From positions 124,001 to 188,000 of the forward strand of contig JBAKBP010001405.1 of NCBI GenBank assembly GCA_037953745.1: a DNA stretch of 64,000 bases, written 5' to 3'. A program made the translations under genes and the position numbers. A model generated the notes under the pieces. That model did no database searches and was not told the origin of the DNA. It was given only the letters and a program-made list of their open reading frames with translations. Each line of letters starts with the position of its first letter. The stretch's first letter is position 1. Positions 33,563-43,960 of the stretch are shown piece after piece. The stretch is from Lithodes maja. Its lineage: Eukaryota; Arthropoda; Malacostraca; Decapoda; Lithodidae.

Positions 33563-33733
33563 ATTCTGAAAGACAAAGGAGACATTTTTATTTACTCGTT
33601 TTCCTTTTATTATTTGTGTGTTAGAAGGGTAATACTGTATTGTTTTCAATTCCATCATATTAGAAATGATTCATAGATTAAAAAAAGACCAAATAAGACA
33701 TAGTTATATATATGTATAAGGGAGATAGATGCA
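33563..33733. other. spacer between DIRS-A and DIRS-B
   Basis: About 170 bp. Its right half (33645-33733) is a diverged inverted copy of part of the 261 bp repeat found inside the pogo-like element; otherwise unrecognised. Confidence 0.5.
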
Positions 33734-33737
33734 TTAA

Positions 33738-34147
33738 CCCTTTACTAGCGGCGCTCGACTTAAGTCGAGTGAAAGAAACTGGGAGAAAACGGGTGAAAAA
33801 TGGGTGAAGATAGAGTGAAAATGGGTGGAACAGTAATGAACCATACGTCCGACATCTGTGGCCTCCCGGCCCACACTAACTCCAGTTCCCCCACCGCACG
33901 GGTGGATGACAGTGTGACCAATAGTTAGCGAAAAGAGAACAATGTAGCAAAATCAGCTAAACTTCCATCTTTGAGGTAACACTGTCAGGGCTCCACGAGT
34001 GCTACGTAGCTGTATGTGGTGTCATTGTGTAGCGATTTCCGCCTAGTTTTCGGCACAATACAGTTCCTTTCATGCTGATGGTTGATATAGCAGTCAGAAT
34101 GGCCTGAAAAGGCCCAAAACTTCCACAGACCCCCAGCTAGACAAGGG
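33738..34147. mobile_element. TTAA-flanked non-autonomous element, 410 bp
   Basis: TTAA at 33734-33737 and 34148-34151. The ends are inverted: CCCTTTACTAGCGGCG on the left and, reversed, CCCTTGTCTAGCTGGGG on the right. No open frame. A third kind of TTAA-flanked element, directly abutting the 3' end of DIRS-B. Confidence 0.72.
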
Positions 34148-34154
34148 TTAAATT

Positions 34155-34505
34155 ATAGGTTTGACTCCTGTAAGGAGATAAAGAAAACCTAATATTTAGT
34201 AGTGGCCCCGTAATCATTGACGAACATGCCTATTACATAAGGCATCCTCTTCAAACACTAATCCGCCGTAGTTTGAATCTACCGCGCAGAGCATTTAAAA
34301 ACTGAGGAGCCTTCATCATGAGCGCACGCGACCTCACTCATGGCTTCAGTCATTATGAATTGGGTTCTCACTACGAAAAAACTTTGTAAAAAATAAAAAT
34401 AAAAAGAAAATAAGAATAACTATCTAATAAGCTTTCCATCATATCGTGGATGTACTTGTGTGGATCTCTGACCAGACGCTGATTCAGGCGTCATTCCTCC
34501 TTCAC
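34155..34505 (-). repeat. DIRS-B 3' inverted terminal repeat with right extension
   Basis: Reverse complement of the DIRS-A 3' repeat, starting at ATAGGTTTGACTCCTG and running to GCGTCATTCCTCCTTC near 34503. The outer flank is the TTAA-flanked element. Confidence 0.82.
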
Positions 34506-34576
34506 TGACATATCAAGTAAACCAAAATCCTCAATACATCAACGAATGGGAAGGGGACGGTCGGGAGGGCCCCAGT

Positions 34577-34682
34577 CGTCAATGATTACGGGGCCACTAC
34601 TAAATATTAGGTTTTCTTTATCTCCTTACAGGAGTCAAACCTATAATTTATTAGTGGCCCCTCCATCATTGACGAACATGCC
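34577..34682 (-). repeat. DIRS-B internal complementary region
   Basis: Read on the plus strand: CGTCAATGATTACGGGG...CCTATAATTTATTAG...CATTGACGAACATGCC, that is, right outer end joined to left outer end. Same relation to the element ends as in DIRS-A. Confidence 0.8.
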
Positions 34683-35252
34683 TGATTTCTAAGACTGGAG
34701 GGGGACATTCGTAATCATATCATAACTCTAGAAAAGTAGATAATAAAAACAACCACATAGTATTCTTACTCTTGAAAAAATATATTTAATCATGGCGTAG
34801 GCCGAAAATATACAAGAAAATGGGGTTCAGGCAGGTGCGTGCTTCAAAGAAGCCTGCCTGACAAAAAATGGGTAACCCTGAAGATTCTGAACACAGATCT
34901 GTAGTTACAAAGGCACCCCACTCAACGAGTGGTGACAAAAATAACAAGTTATAAGTTTATATGTGCACATCATAAACCCCAACATAATCATGGAGATAAA
35001 TTGCAAAGGATCTCCACTGTTTCTAAAATTAAATTGCTTTCGCAGCTAAAACTACTATAACAACCCCGTTGTTTTGTACTAACATTGTACTAGCACAATT
35101 TCTCTCTGAAAATTTTTCATATCACATTAACCTTACATTGTATCACAGCTCTCATACTCCGGCGGGGTCTAGGGTGTCCTATGTCAACTGACTGAACCCC
35201 CCCCCCCCCCCCCTCCTTTCGTGAAAGTAAACAAAAGTGACTGCAGGGCCAC
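34683..35252 (-). other. DIRS-B 3' non-coding region with C/G tract
   Basis: Corresponds to 32469-33035 of DIRS-A. The 17-base C run at 35197-35213 is the G tract on the element's sense strand. Confidence 0.72.
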
Positions 35253-36232
35253 CTAGACCCTCTGCCTTAAAGCTATACATGGTAAGGAAGGTTTGTCTAG
35301 AGCAACTGACAAGTATCTAGACAAAAACGTATGATTACACGCCCACAACTGAGTGGACGCGATATCTTCTACTGAAAAAATTTTCAGGAAACGTAAAGAG
35401 GCTGCCCATTTGCGTAATTCGTGGGCCCTACCCACAACGCCGGGATTACTCTCTTTAATGACTTCGACCAGAAGAGAGGCTAATCGCTGTTTAAGTAAAC
35501 GTTTACCCGTACTCGCTACCCACAAAGCACCTTGGGCGTTTAGAGGAGCTACTCTCAAATATTTGGTTAGAGCTTGCACTGGACATAGATTATGATGCAC
35601 CTTTCCCCTTTTTAATGCTGACACCGTGAACTCCGAAAACACGTGTGCACTGTGCTCATTCTTGGCTACAAAACCTGGGGAAGGTGCAATGTAAATACAT
35701 TCGTTAAGTCTACCAAACCTAAGGCAATTAGGTGTGTTGCTCATCGCCGCCAGCTCAGACACTCTGTTCCCGGTGGCCAAAGCCATAAGGAAAACCGACT
35801 TTTTTAAGAGTAATGCAAAGTCTGCAGTATTTTGGTACAGACGAGAGTGAAGTAAAGACAAAGCTTTGTCGAGAGACCAAGTAGGCATGAGCTGACGGGG
35901 AGGTGGGCGGTTTAAAACAAGCTCTCATAAAACCTGTTTCCTCCGCCACCGGTATGGAGAGACCTGTAAGGTCTAAAAAGGGCACTCTAATCGCAGTTAA
36001 GTGATTTTTTTAATGTTACCACAGATAAATGTTTCTGCTCAAACAGATAATTCAAATAATTGAAAACTAAAGCCACTGACGGCACATTCTGTTACGTTCT
36101 GATAATCCAGGAAGTAAAGGCTTGCCAATGTGAGTGATACTGTCGTTTCGTAGACTGAGTATATTGATTGATTAATTTATTGGTCACATCTCTACCGTAT
36201 GGTGCTAGCCACTTGGCCTCCTGAATGTCCAT
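35253..36232 (-). pseudogene. DIRS-B tyrosine recombinase (broken)
   Basis: Same protein as DIRS-A ORF3, from MDIQEAKWLAPYGRD at 36232. A GAA codon is TAA here (near 36092, after TSWIIRT), and two bases are missing near 35912 (before PPTSPSA / MPTWSLDK), shifting the frame. Catalytic GNRVSELAAM, GRAHELRKWAASL (HELR for HDLR) and FLSRYLS remain visible. Inactive as it stands. Confidence 0.85.
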
Positions 36233-38109
36233 AATGCAAAAGTCAGCGAGGTCGCTAGGTTGCCAATCGTGTCTAAGTGGAAATACCCGACCGGGAGCGA
36301 TACCGGGTCCGGGCACCACGTTTTCAATTGCTGGTACCACAACTGCGCCGGCCACAGGGGCGCGATTAGCGAGACTAAGCCTCGATAATCTCGTAGTTTG
36401 TTCACTACGTGGCACATTAGTGACGCATCTGGCGGCGGAAACAGATAGATGGAGCTCCATCTGTTCCAGTCTGTCACTAGGGCGTCTGGCCCCCCTGCCG
36501 GCGTTTTCGCTCGGCGGGTGAGGTATAGAGGGAGTTTGCGAGTCTCCTCGGACGCAAAAAGATCTACTTGTGGATGGGAGAACTCTGCAATCATTTGGTT
36601 GAAAATGGGTTGCTTGAGCTCCCATTCTACTGTCGTGCTCTGTCTCCGGGATAGAGCGTCTGCCCAGACGTTCGCTACGCCTGGGAGATAAGATGCGTGA
36701 AGGTAAATTTCTAGTCTGTTGGCTAGAGTAAAAATCTCTTCCGACACGTTTAGCAACCTCCTTGACCTCGTTGATCCTTGCTTCTGAATACAGTGAACTG
36801 CATTCAGATTGTCCATTCTGAAGGCCACCGACTTGCCCCGTAACGCCGGGCCGTGAGCCTGAAGGAAATACAAGGGGACTAGTAATTCTTTGACATTGAT
36901 GTGAGAGATTTCTAAGTGGGACCAAAGCCCCTGACCCTGGTGCCCCTGATTTGATTGAAATCCCCAACCTATTGTGCCTGACGCATCCGTGTCTATCCAT
37001 ACCGTTGGTGGAGGAGAAGTCCATGACATTATTGAGTGCAACGTTTCCCTCTTTGCCCAGACCGCTAGCAAGGTGTGGATTAATTTCGGGATGGGCCATA
37101 ATTTTCCCGCCGGTAAGAGCGGGAAATATTTGTTGCCTTCCAATATTAATCGTTTTACTTTCAACCGGCCCAACTTGACAGTTAGTTGAATCCAGTTGAG
37201 AGAGCCGACCAGAGACTCCCAGACCCTTCGCGTCGTAGTCAGACTGTGAAGAAACATGAACAGTTTCCTGCGAAACCTGTTGCGATTGTCCACACTCTGA
37301 CTCAGAGTGAGAGCGGCCGTGTCCCAGACCAGCCCTATCCACTGAATTACTCGTGAGGGAACAAGGTTTGACTTTACCAGATTTACCTTGAAGCCTAGAG
37401 TTTTGACATGATTTAAAATGATATTGACATGTTTTATGCATAAGTGTTGTGTCTCTGCCACCACCAGCCAGTCGTCTAGGTACCACAACACTCTGATCCC
37501 CTGTTTTAACAATGGCATCAGGGCTTGCCGGACTAATTTCGTAAATAATCGAGGTGCTAGATTCAAACCGAACGGCATCCTTTGAAAAACAAAATTTTGG
37601 TGCCTGATCCGTAAGGCCAAAAACCTTTGAAGTCTTTTGTTGACCGATACGTGCCAATAGGCGTCTGTCAGGTCTAGTGAACACATCCAACCTCCCGGCG
37701 GAAGTGTTAGCCTGATTTGGTGTACTGTTAACATTCTGAAAGATTCGTTGTGAATGTGAAGGTTCAGGTAAGACAGGCCTACGACCGGCCTCATCTGAAC
37801 ACTGTCCCTTTTTGGAACCAAAAATAGTTTGGACGTGAATACAGGGTAATTTGGGGGGACCGGGATGATGACATTCTTGGCAATCATTTCCTGGACCAGT
37901 GACTCCACCTCTAAAGAAACAAAATTCGCCGTTGTCGGCTGACGTAAGCGAGGTCGCCGGAGCCACTGCCAAGTGATGCCTTTGCGTGCCACCATCCGTG
38001 CCCAAGTGTTTAATGGCCATGCTTGGTGACACGTTCGGAACGACCCAGTTAGCAGACAAGGGTTCGCCGGCTGTACTACCCTCGGGTCCTCCGGCCTTAA
38101 GGTTGGCAC
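36205..38109 (-). CDS. DIRS-B reverse transcriptase - RNase H - Dam-like domain (ORF2)
   Basis: 634 codons, open throughout, nearly identical to DIRS-A ORF2 but ending slightly earlier at FRRPSG. RT: GGWMCSLDLTDAYWHVSV, RMPFGLNLAPRLF, LWYLDDWLVVAE. RNase H: WIDTDASGTIGWGF, MDNLNAVHCIQ, WADALSRR. Dam-like tail: PQVDLFASEETRKLPLYLTR, YLFPPPD, LIAPLWPAQLWY. It sits 17 bp after the gag stop, as in DIRS-A. VVDLSYLN is VVGLSYLN here, next to a conserved RT motif, which may lower activity. Confidence 0.87.
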   Translation of the reverse strand: MPTLRPEDPRVVQPANPCLLTGSFRTCHQAWPLNTWARMVARKGITWQWLRRPRLRQPTTANFVSLEVESLVQEMIAKNVIIPVPPNYPVFTSKLFLVPKRDSVQMRPVVGLSYLNLHIHNESFRMLTVHQIRLTLPPGGWMCSLDLTDAYWHVSVNKRLQRFLALRIRHQNFVFQRMPFGLNLAPRLFTKLVRQALMPLLKQGIRVLWYLDDWLVVAETQHLCIKHVNIILNHVKTLGFKVNLVKSNLVPSRVIQWIGLVWDTAALTLSQSVDNRNRFRRKLFMFLHSLTTTRRVWESLVGSLNWIQLTVKLGRLKVKRLILEGNKYFPLLPAGKLWPIPKLIHTLLAVWAKRETLHSIMSWTSPPPTVWIDTDASGTIGWGFQSNQGHQGQGLWSHLEISHINVKELLVPLYFLQAHGPALRGKSVAFRMDNLNAVHCIQKQGSTRSRRLLNVSEEIFTLANRLEIYLHASYLPGVANVWADALSRRQSTTVEWELKQPIFNQMIAEFSHPQVDLFASEETRKLPLYLTRRAKTPAGGPDALVTDWNRWSSIYLFPPPDASLMCHVVNKLRDYRGLVSLIAPLWPAQLWYQQLKTWCPDPVSLPVGYFHLDTIGNLATSLTFALWTFRRPSG

Positions 38110-38126
38110 CGGGAGTGAGAGAGACT

Positions 38127-39014
38127 TTAGTTTTTTGATGGTGGGGTTGGTGGTGCTGGACGCTTTGCCGGCTGGCTGGTGTTGGCCGACGACTGGCCCT
38201 GACCTGGCTTATTCTGGCCGCGTCCTCTCTGACCTGAAAACCTACTCTGTCTATGCCTGTACTGACCTTGGGGGGAGTGGGAGGACTTAGGCGGAAGAAA
38301 GGGTTTAGATCCCCCCGGCTGAGCTTTAGCAGTTGGCCTGGGTTTGGGGAAGGTAAATGTAGGTTTCTTAGAAGGGGTGGGACTGTGCTTAAAAGCCTGT
38401 GCCATATTGAACACCGTTCGCCACACTTCAGGGGACATTAAGGAGGGAGTAAGCACTGGTGACATGACCACCTGATTCGCAATGCGATCAGGTAGCTTGC
38501 GAACTAAAGACATTCTGAGATCTTGTCTTGCTCGTACCGCCTCAAGCAAGGCGGTGCGTATGTCACCCAAGGATTGGATTGACGACTGGAGGAGCAGTCG
38601 CCGGGATAATTCAACCGATCTTCTGGCATCCGCATCTACGATTGCCTGAGTGGACCGCAGTAAAGACTTAGCCACTTGTTGAGACACTATGTACTGAGAG
38701 AACAGGCGAAAAGCTTTCCCCCTTAGCCTAAATTCTCTGTCTAGGTGAGTAGGGGTAGGGGTAGTGAAAGGGTCTTTTAGCTCACAAAGATTAATCTTAG
38801 GGGCAGCTAGGAAAGAAAACAAAGCTGACGGGACTCCGCCTGCAGACCCTACCGGCATGGAGAACCACGAATGAGTATCTTGAGGGATCTGGTGGGAAGA
38901 TTTCGAAGTAAATGTGGTTGCAAAGTTTTGAGCCTCTATTTCCCAATCTACCCAAGGTCCTGGACCCAACTGCCCCACCTTCAAAACTGGATTAGCTGCT
39001 TCGTCTGTGACGGT
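38127..39014 (-). pseudogene. DIRS-B gag, 3' part (after RTE-like insertion)
   Basis: Encodes the C-terminal third of gag: VGQLGPGPWVDWEIEAQNFA, HLDREFRLRGKAFRLFSQYI, SVELSRRLLLQSSIQSLGDI and the basic tail GRGQNKPGQGQ, ending PPSKN. Continuous with 42271-43960 apart from the inserted element, and clearly parallel to residues about 580-867 of DIRS-A gag. Confidence 0.85.
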
Positions 39015-39049
39015 CTGTAAATCAAGTTCAGGAGTGAGAGCTGACAGAG
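39015..39049. repeat. 35 bp target-site duplication, left copy
   Basis: Identical to 42236-42270: starts CTGTAAATCAAGTTC and ends AGCTGACAGAG. DIRS-A gag has this sequence once (near 28680-28715), so it was duplicated by the RTE-like insertion. Confidence 0.92.
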
Positions 39050-42000
39050 TCTTCTATCTATCTATCTATTGCCCGACGCCGTGATCCCCGAAGGGGTGGC
39101 CACGAACGAACCGCCCCCATGCACCTCTGTCCCCAGTCAGTCGACGCCCCTCCTCCCAACCAGCACCGCCTTCGTTCATGTAGTTCCTCACTCCATCCTT
39201 CCACCTCATATTCGGTCTACCTCTCCCCCTCTGTCCCTCCACCTCGCTCTCGTACACCCTCTTAGTCATTCTCTCGCTTTCCATACGTTCCATATGGCCG
39301 AACCATCTCAAGTTGTTCCTTTTCACACTTTCCAGCACATCTACCTCCACACCACACCTCCTTCTTACTTCCTCATTAGTCCGTCTATCCCTCCATGTAA
39401 CTCCGCACACACTCCTTAAGTAATTCATTTCCACTGCTCTCACTCTTGGTCTGAGTCTCTCAACCAACGTCCATGCTTCGCTTCCGTAAGTCAGTGTCGG
39501 GATTACCACACTGTCATGCAAGGACTCCTTCACTTCCATACTAACCACCCTATTTCTTGTTACTGCTTTTAGCGTTCCTACAACCCTCTTCCCCTGTTGT
39601 ACCCTCTCCCGCACCTCTTCATCCATAGTCCCATCTTTACTCAACACACTGCCCAGATACTTAAAAGAGTTGACGATCTCCATAGCCTGACCGTTCAGCT
39701 TCACCTCACACTCTGTGACTTCACCCCTTTCGAAGACCATAACCTTGCTCTTCCCCGTATTTACCTTCAAATTCCGTTTTTCGCACACTGTTCCAAACTC
39801 ATTTACCAGACCCTGCAACTCCCATTCATTATCACTCATCAGAACTGTATCATCCGCAAACAGCAGTATAGGTAGCTTCCACTCAATTCCCTCCCTTTTC
39901 AGCGATACACCAACATCCACTGCTCTTGATAGTATTTTTCATAACTCCATCCATATATACAGTAAACAACCACGGGGACATCACACACCCCTGTTTCAAA
40001 CCAACATTCTGGTCAAAGAACTCGCTCTGCTCACTCTCCACACGTACTGCCACCTTTGCACCCTCATACATGCTCTTCACTGCTTTCAGCAACTTGCCCT
40101 CTACTCCGTATATTCTAAGTACTTTCCACAAACCTTCTCTATCCACTCTGTCATAGGCCTTCTCCAAGTCCATAAAGGCAACATACACCTTTTGTTTCTT
40201 CTCCAGATACTTCTCCACAACACAATTCAGGGTAAAAATCTGATCTACACATCCTCTTCCCTTCCTAAAACCTCCCTGCTCGTCGCCTATCCATTTCTCC
40301 GTTCTCACTCTCACTCTCTCAATCACTACCCTACTGTATACCTTCCCTACTACGCTTAGAAGACATATTCCTCGGTGGTTACCACACACTCCTCTTTCCC
40401 CTTTGCCCTTATATAGGGGGACTATTATGCCAGTCTTCCAGTCATCGGGTGCACTCCCCTTCTCCCATGCTAGTTTGCACATTTTCCATACCCATTCTAT
40501 CACTATCTCACCACCATACCTCAACATTTCCCCACACACTCCATCTGTTCCTGGTGCTTTCCCCAACTTCACTCTTTTCATGGCTTCCCACACTTCTGAC
40601 CTCCTGATCCCCACCTCCTCCTCCACTACTTCTCTTCTTCTCCCTCCCATACCATATCCAGCTATGTTTGCTGGCTCTTCATTCCTTTCATTTAGCAACT
40701 CACTGAAGTACTCCCTCCATCTTTCAACTCTCTCTTGCTTCTCGGCTAGCATTCTCCCATTCTTATCTTTCACACCCTTACTGTTTCCCTTGCTACCTTC
40801 CCTAACTTTCTTGACTTCTTTCCAGAACAGTTTCTTACTCTCCCTCCATTTTACACTCAGATTTCTTCCAAATTCCTCATCTACTCTTCTCTTACTTTCC
40901 TTCACTACTCTCTTCACCACCCTCTTACTCTCCACGTACCTCGCTCGTTTCTGTCTCTCGGAATCTTCATTCCCTCTACTACCCAACCACTCTCTATATG
41001 CTTTCTTCTTTTCTTCCACAGCTATTCTTACCTCTTCTGTCCACCATGCTGTACCTTTCACTCCCCTCCCTCTTCTCCTCACTCCACACACCTCCTCACA
41101 TGCTGCACAGATCTCATCCTTAAACACCTTGCTCATCTCCTCCACTTCCTCCATAACTTCCAGGTCGAACCCACCTAGTCGTCTTTCCACTGCTCTCCTG
41201 TACTCCTCCCTGACTTCCTCCTCCTGCAACCTCTCCACCCTTCTCACCATTCCACCCTCCTCTCGCCTCCCTCCCGCTCTCCTCACCCACTTCTTTTGTA
41301 TCCTAACCTTAGCTACCACTACATAATGATCAGACAGACCCCCTCCAATACCCCTATACACCTTAGCATCCATCACAGATTTCTTCATTCGTTCATCCAC
41401 ACATACATAATCAATCAATGACTTTCGTTCCACCACTGTCTTATCCTTCATCGTCAACATCCGTTTCCACGTGTACCTGTGGATCATTCTGTGTCGGAAG
41501 AAGGTGTTGGCTATCCACAGCCTCCTCCCCACACATACGTCCACAAGTGCACTACCATTCCCATTCACCTCTGATGGTACCCCCCACCCTCCCACCACTC
41601 CCTCAACTTTCCTATCACCCACCTTACCATTCATATCCCCAATCAGAAATATTCTTTCGTTCTTGTCAAACTTCTCCAGGCACGCCTCCACATTCATCCA
41701 GAACTCCTCTTTCTTTCTTTCAAGTATATCCTCTGTCGGGGCATACACGCATACAATCACCCACGTTTGTATTCCTACTTTCATTCTCACCCACACAATC
41801 CTTGAACCCACAGACCCATACTCTCTTACACATTCCTTCCATTTGCTACTTACAAACAAACATACACCTTCTCTCGCTGTTCCTTCACTCACTCCAGCAC
41901 ACACACCCATTCCACACTCCCACTCTCTCACATCTGAATCTTTCCATTTGGTCTCTGTCATTCCACATACATCCAGCCTGGCATTCACTAACACTTCCAG

Positions 42001-42235
42001 AACCTCTCTCTCTTTTGTGCCATCATTCATGCCACTAACATTCCACGTAGCCATTCTCAGAATGTCCGAAGGTATGTCCTTAGTCGGTCGTGGTTCGTCA
42101 ACGTTGGTTCCGTCCGCATCCGAGGCTGTTCGTTCGTTTTTTTTTTGCTTAGATATTTTTTCCGGGTGGGGGTCGCAAGCCCACCGACCCAACCTCTTTA
42201 GTCGCCTCTTACGACACGCAGAAGGCGTGTAAATC
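39050..42235 (-). mobile_element. RTE-like non-LTR retrotransposon, near full length, inserted in DIRS-B gag
   Basis: Flanked by a perfect 35 bp duplication. 3' end at 39050 with an (ATAG)n tail: the pol stop codon TAG is the first unit of the tail, so the 3' untranslated part is only about 15 bp. A tiny 3' part and a microsatellite tail instead of poly(A) fit the RTE clade. 5' end at 42235. Length 3,186 bp. Parent family of the fragments at 1-705, 1932-2184 and 2858-3637. Confidence 0.88.
39066..42054 (-). pseudogene. RTE-like pol: endonuclease and reverse transcriptase, one frameshift
   Basis: Likely start MATWNVSGMNDGTKERE (42054). Endonuclease: MTETKWKDSDV, VCVYAPTEDI, LIGDMNGKVGDRKV, SLIDYVCVDERM, GLSDHYVVVAK. 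Linker: AWWTEEVRIAVEEKKKAYRE. RT: KLGKAPGTDGVCGEMLRYGG, GNHRGICLLSVVGKVYSR, EQGGFRKGRGCVDQIFTL, AFMDLEKAYDRVDREGLWKV, GLKQGCVMSPWLFTVYMDGV, then after a frameshift near 39925 ILLFADDTVLMSD (catalytic ADD), LKVNTGKSKVMVF and the C-terminal NNLRWFGHMERMESERMTKR. It ends GDHGVGQ. Otherwise open, so a young insertion. Confidence 0.87.
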
Positions 42236-42270
42236 CTGTAAATCAAGTTCAGGAGTGAGAGCTGACAGAG
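42236..42270. repeat. 35 bp target-site duplication, right copy
   Basis: Partner of 39015-39049, at the 5' end of the RTE-like element. Target-primed insertion with a staggered second nick explains the length. Confidence 0.92.
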
Positions 42271-43960
42271 CCTTAATATCATTAAACCCATCCACCTTAG
42301 ACCAGTCTGAAAATAGTTTTGAAGCTGAGGCAGGGGGTAAAGCTGGCTTAGTAGCATACACAAAATAGTCCTGGTGATAATAACTAGGTATAGCCTTGAT
42401 GTTTACGTCTAGTACATTTCCCAAATTATCCAAGGCCCTTAATTTCTTTGATTTATTGCCTTGGATGACCCACTCACTCGGTACTGGGAGTTCCCCCGAC
42501 AAGGTAGGTTGGGCCAGCTCTGGTTTAGTGGGGGTCAAAAGGACCCAAGACTCGTCTGGTCCATAAAGCAAGGGCATGGCTACCTTTCTGAGAGGCGCCT
42601 TGTCTAGAGGGGGTGGATTGACATCCGTGATGACCCTGACATTTGAAGTTGTCAATGCCGCCGTAGCAGGCCTAGTAGCCACTGATGTTGACAGAGTGGG
42701 GGGGTTAGGGATCTTAGATAAAGCAATCGAAGTCATCAGAGGCCGTACCGTAGAACCTGTCGTGGGAGCCCCCAAGTCCATTGTGGGGGTTTCCTGTTGT
42801 TGGCCAAAAAATTTAGATAAAGCATGAGTAAGCAGCCCATTAATTTCTTGCGCAGTAACAAATTGGTTTGAAGATGAACTTACAGGTGAATCATTAATAT
42901 CCTGCGCAGCGTCTAAGCCTGAGCCTGACTCTTGCCCTTCCATCTCCGAAATTATTGAAACCTCGTCTTTCTCTTCCTGAGAAGATCCCTCCGAAGCTGG
43001 GGTACCTTGTTGCCAAGACAAGTCAGGAATAGAGGATGGGATCGCCGCGTCCCTGTGGACATCAGCTACTGTGTGACTCATTTGAGTCGGACGTGGGTGG
43101 TCAGACCCTGGCTGAGCAAACCGCCAAACACCGAGGCCCTGGCCTACACTCTCTTGGGAGTCTGACACATTCTCAAGAACTGAACCCCCTGAACTTTCCA
43201 ATTCCAGGGTCAAAATATTAATGGGTAAATCCTCTTTAAGGACAGGCACCGCACTGGACCCTTGAGACCTAACACAAACTCTGTCTGGGGTAGAGGTACG
43301 ATGAGAGGCACTAGAAACTGGTGAATGTAGGGAGGACTTTCGTTTGTGTGAATCCTTTTTGGAGGATTTATGGCTACGGTGTGACCGTGAACTATTCTTC
43401 GATTTAGAGGATTCATCGCCGTGACCACTGGTGGAACTTTCCGTCCTACTCTTCTTACTCGCCGGTGAAGAGGCAAGACTAGATGACTGTCGTCTGAGAG
43501 GTGACCTAGACCGAGATCTCGCCCGAGACGATCAGGCGGATGCCGGGGGAGTAGGCTCTCGTGGACGTTTGGGTGTAGCCGCAGAAGATACAGAACCCTG
43601 ACCAGTCTCCGCCGGCTTATGACTCGTGACTCTAGAGGAACGTTTAGGGGGAGGGTGTTCAAACAGCAATCTATCCCAAAGAGGGACGTTGTCACATTGA
43701 AGTGATTTATGCACAACAATTGTAGTGTAGGCTGACATCTGTTGCCTTACTTCTCTTAACGCTACTGCCGCGGTCTTATCATTGTCGCAAAGGACCTTTA
43801 CAGCTAATTGGGAGCAAAAAGAACAATTACGCATAACCCAGAGACCCCTTGAACGGTCTAGACATTTAACACACCTTATGCAAAGGGTATGCGCAAAAAT
43901 AGGGATACCAGCACAAGCAGGGGTAGTGCATAAAGCAAAGACTGGGGCCACGGTAGCCAT
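42271..43960 (-). pseudogene. DIRS-B gag, 5' part
   Basis: Starts MATVAPVFALCTTPACAG with the same RING-like cluster as DIRS-A (PIFAHTLCIRC, CSFC). One nonsense codon (TCA to TGA, near 43531) lies just before the Ser/Arg-rich part SSRARSRSRSP; the frame is then open again to the insertion at 42270. The late region includes VRVITDVNPPPLDKAPL and LLYGPDESWVLL. Together with 38127-39014 it makes one broken gag. Confidence 0.85.

Noticed and set aside
38220..38441. Proteins read from short frames opposite gag and RT (for example 36225-36521, 38253-38441)
   Set aside because: The same frames recur wherever DIRS gag or RT occurs, on the opposite strand; shadows without their own features.
39069..42232. 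Long plus-strand frames rich in Ser, Pro, His and Thr across the RTE-like element (also at 1-700 and 2767-3640)
   Set aside because: They mirror the pol gene on the minus strand, which carries the clear endonuclease and RT motifs.
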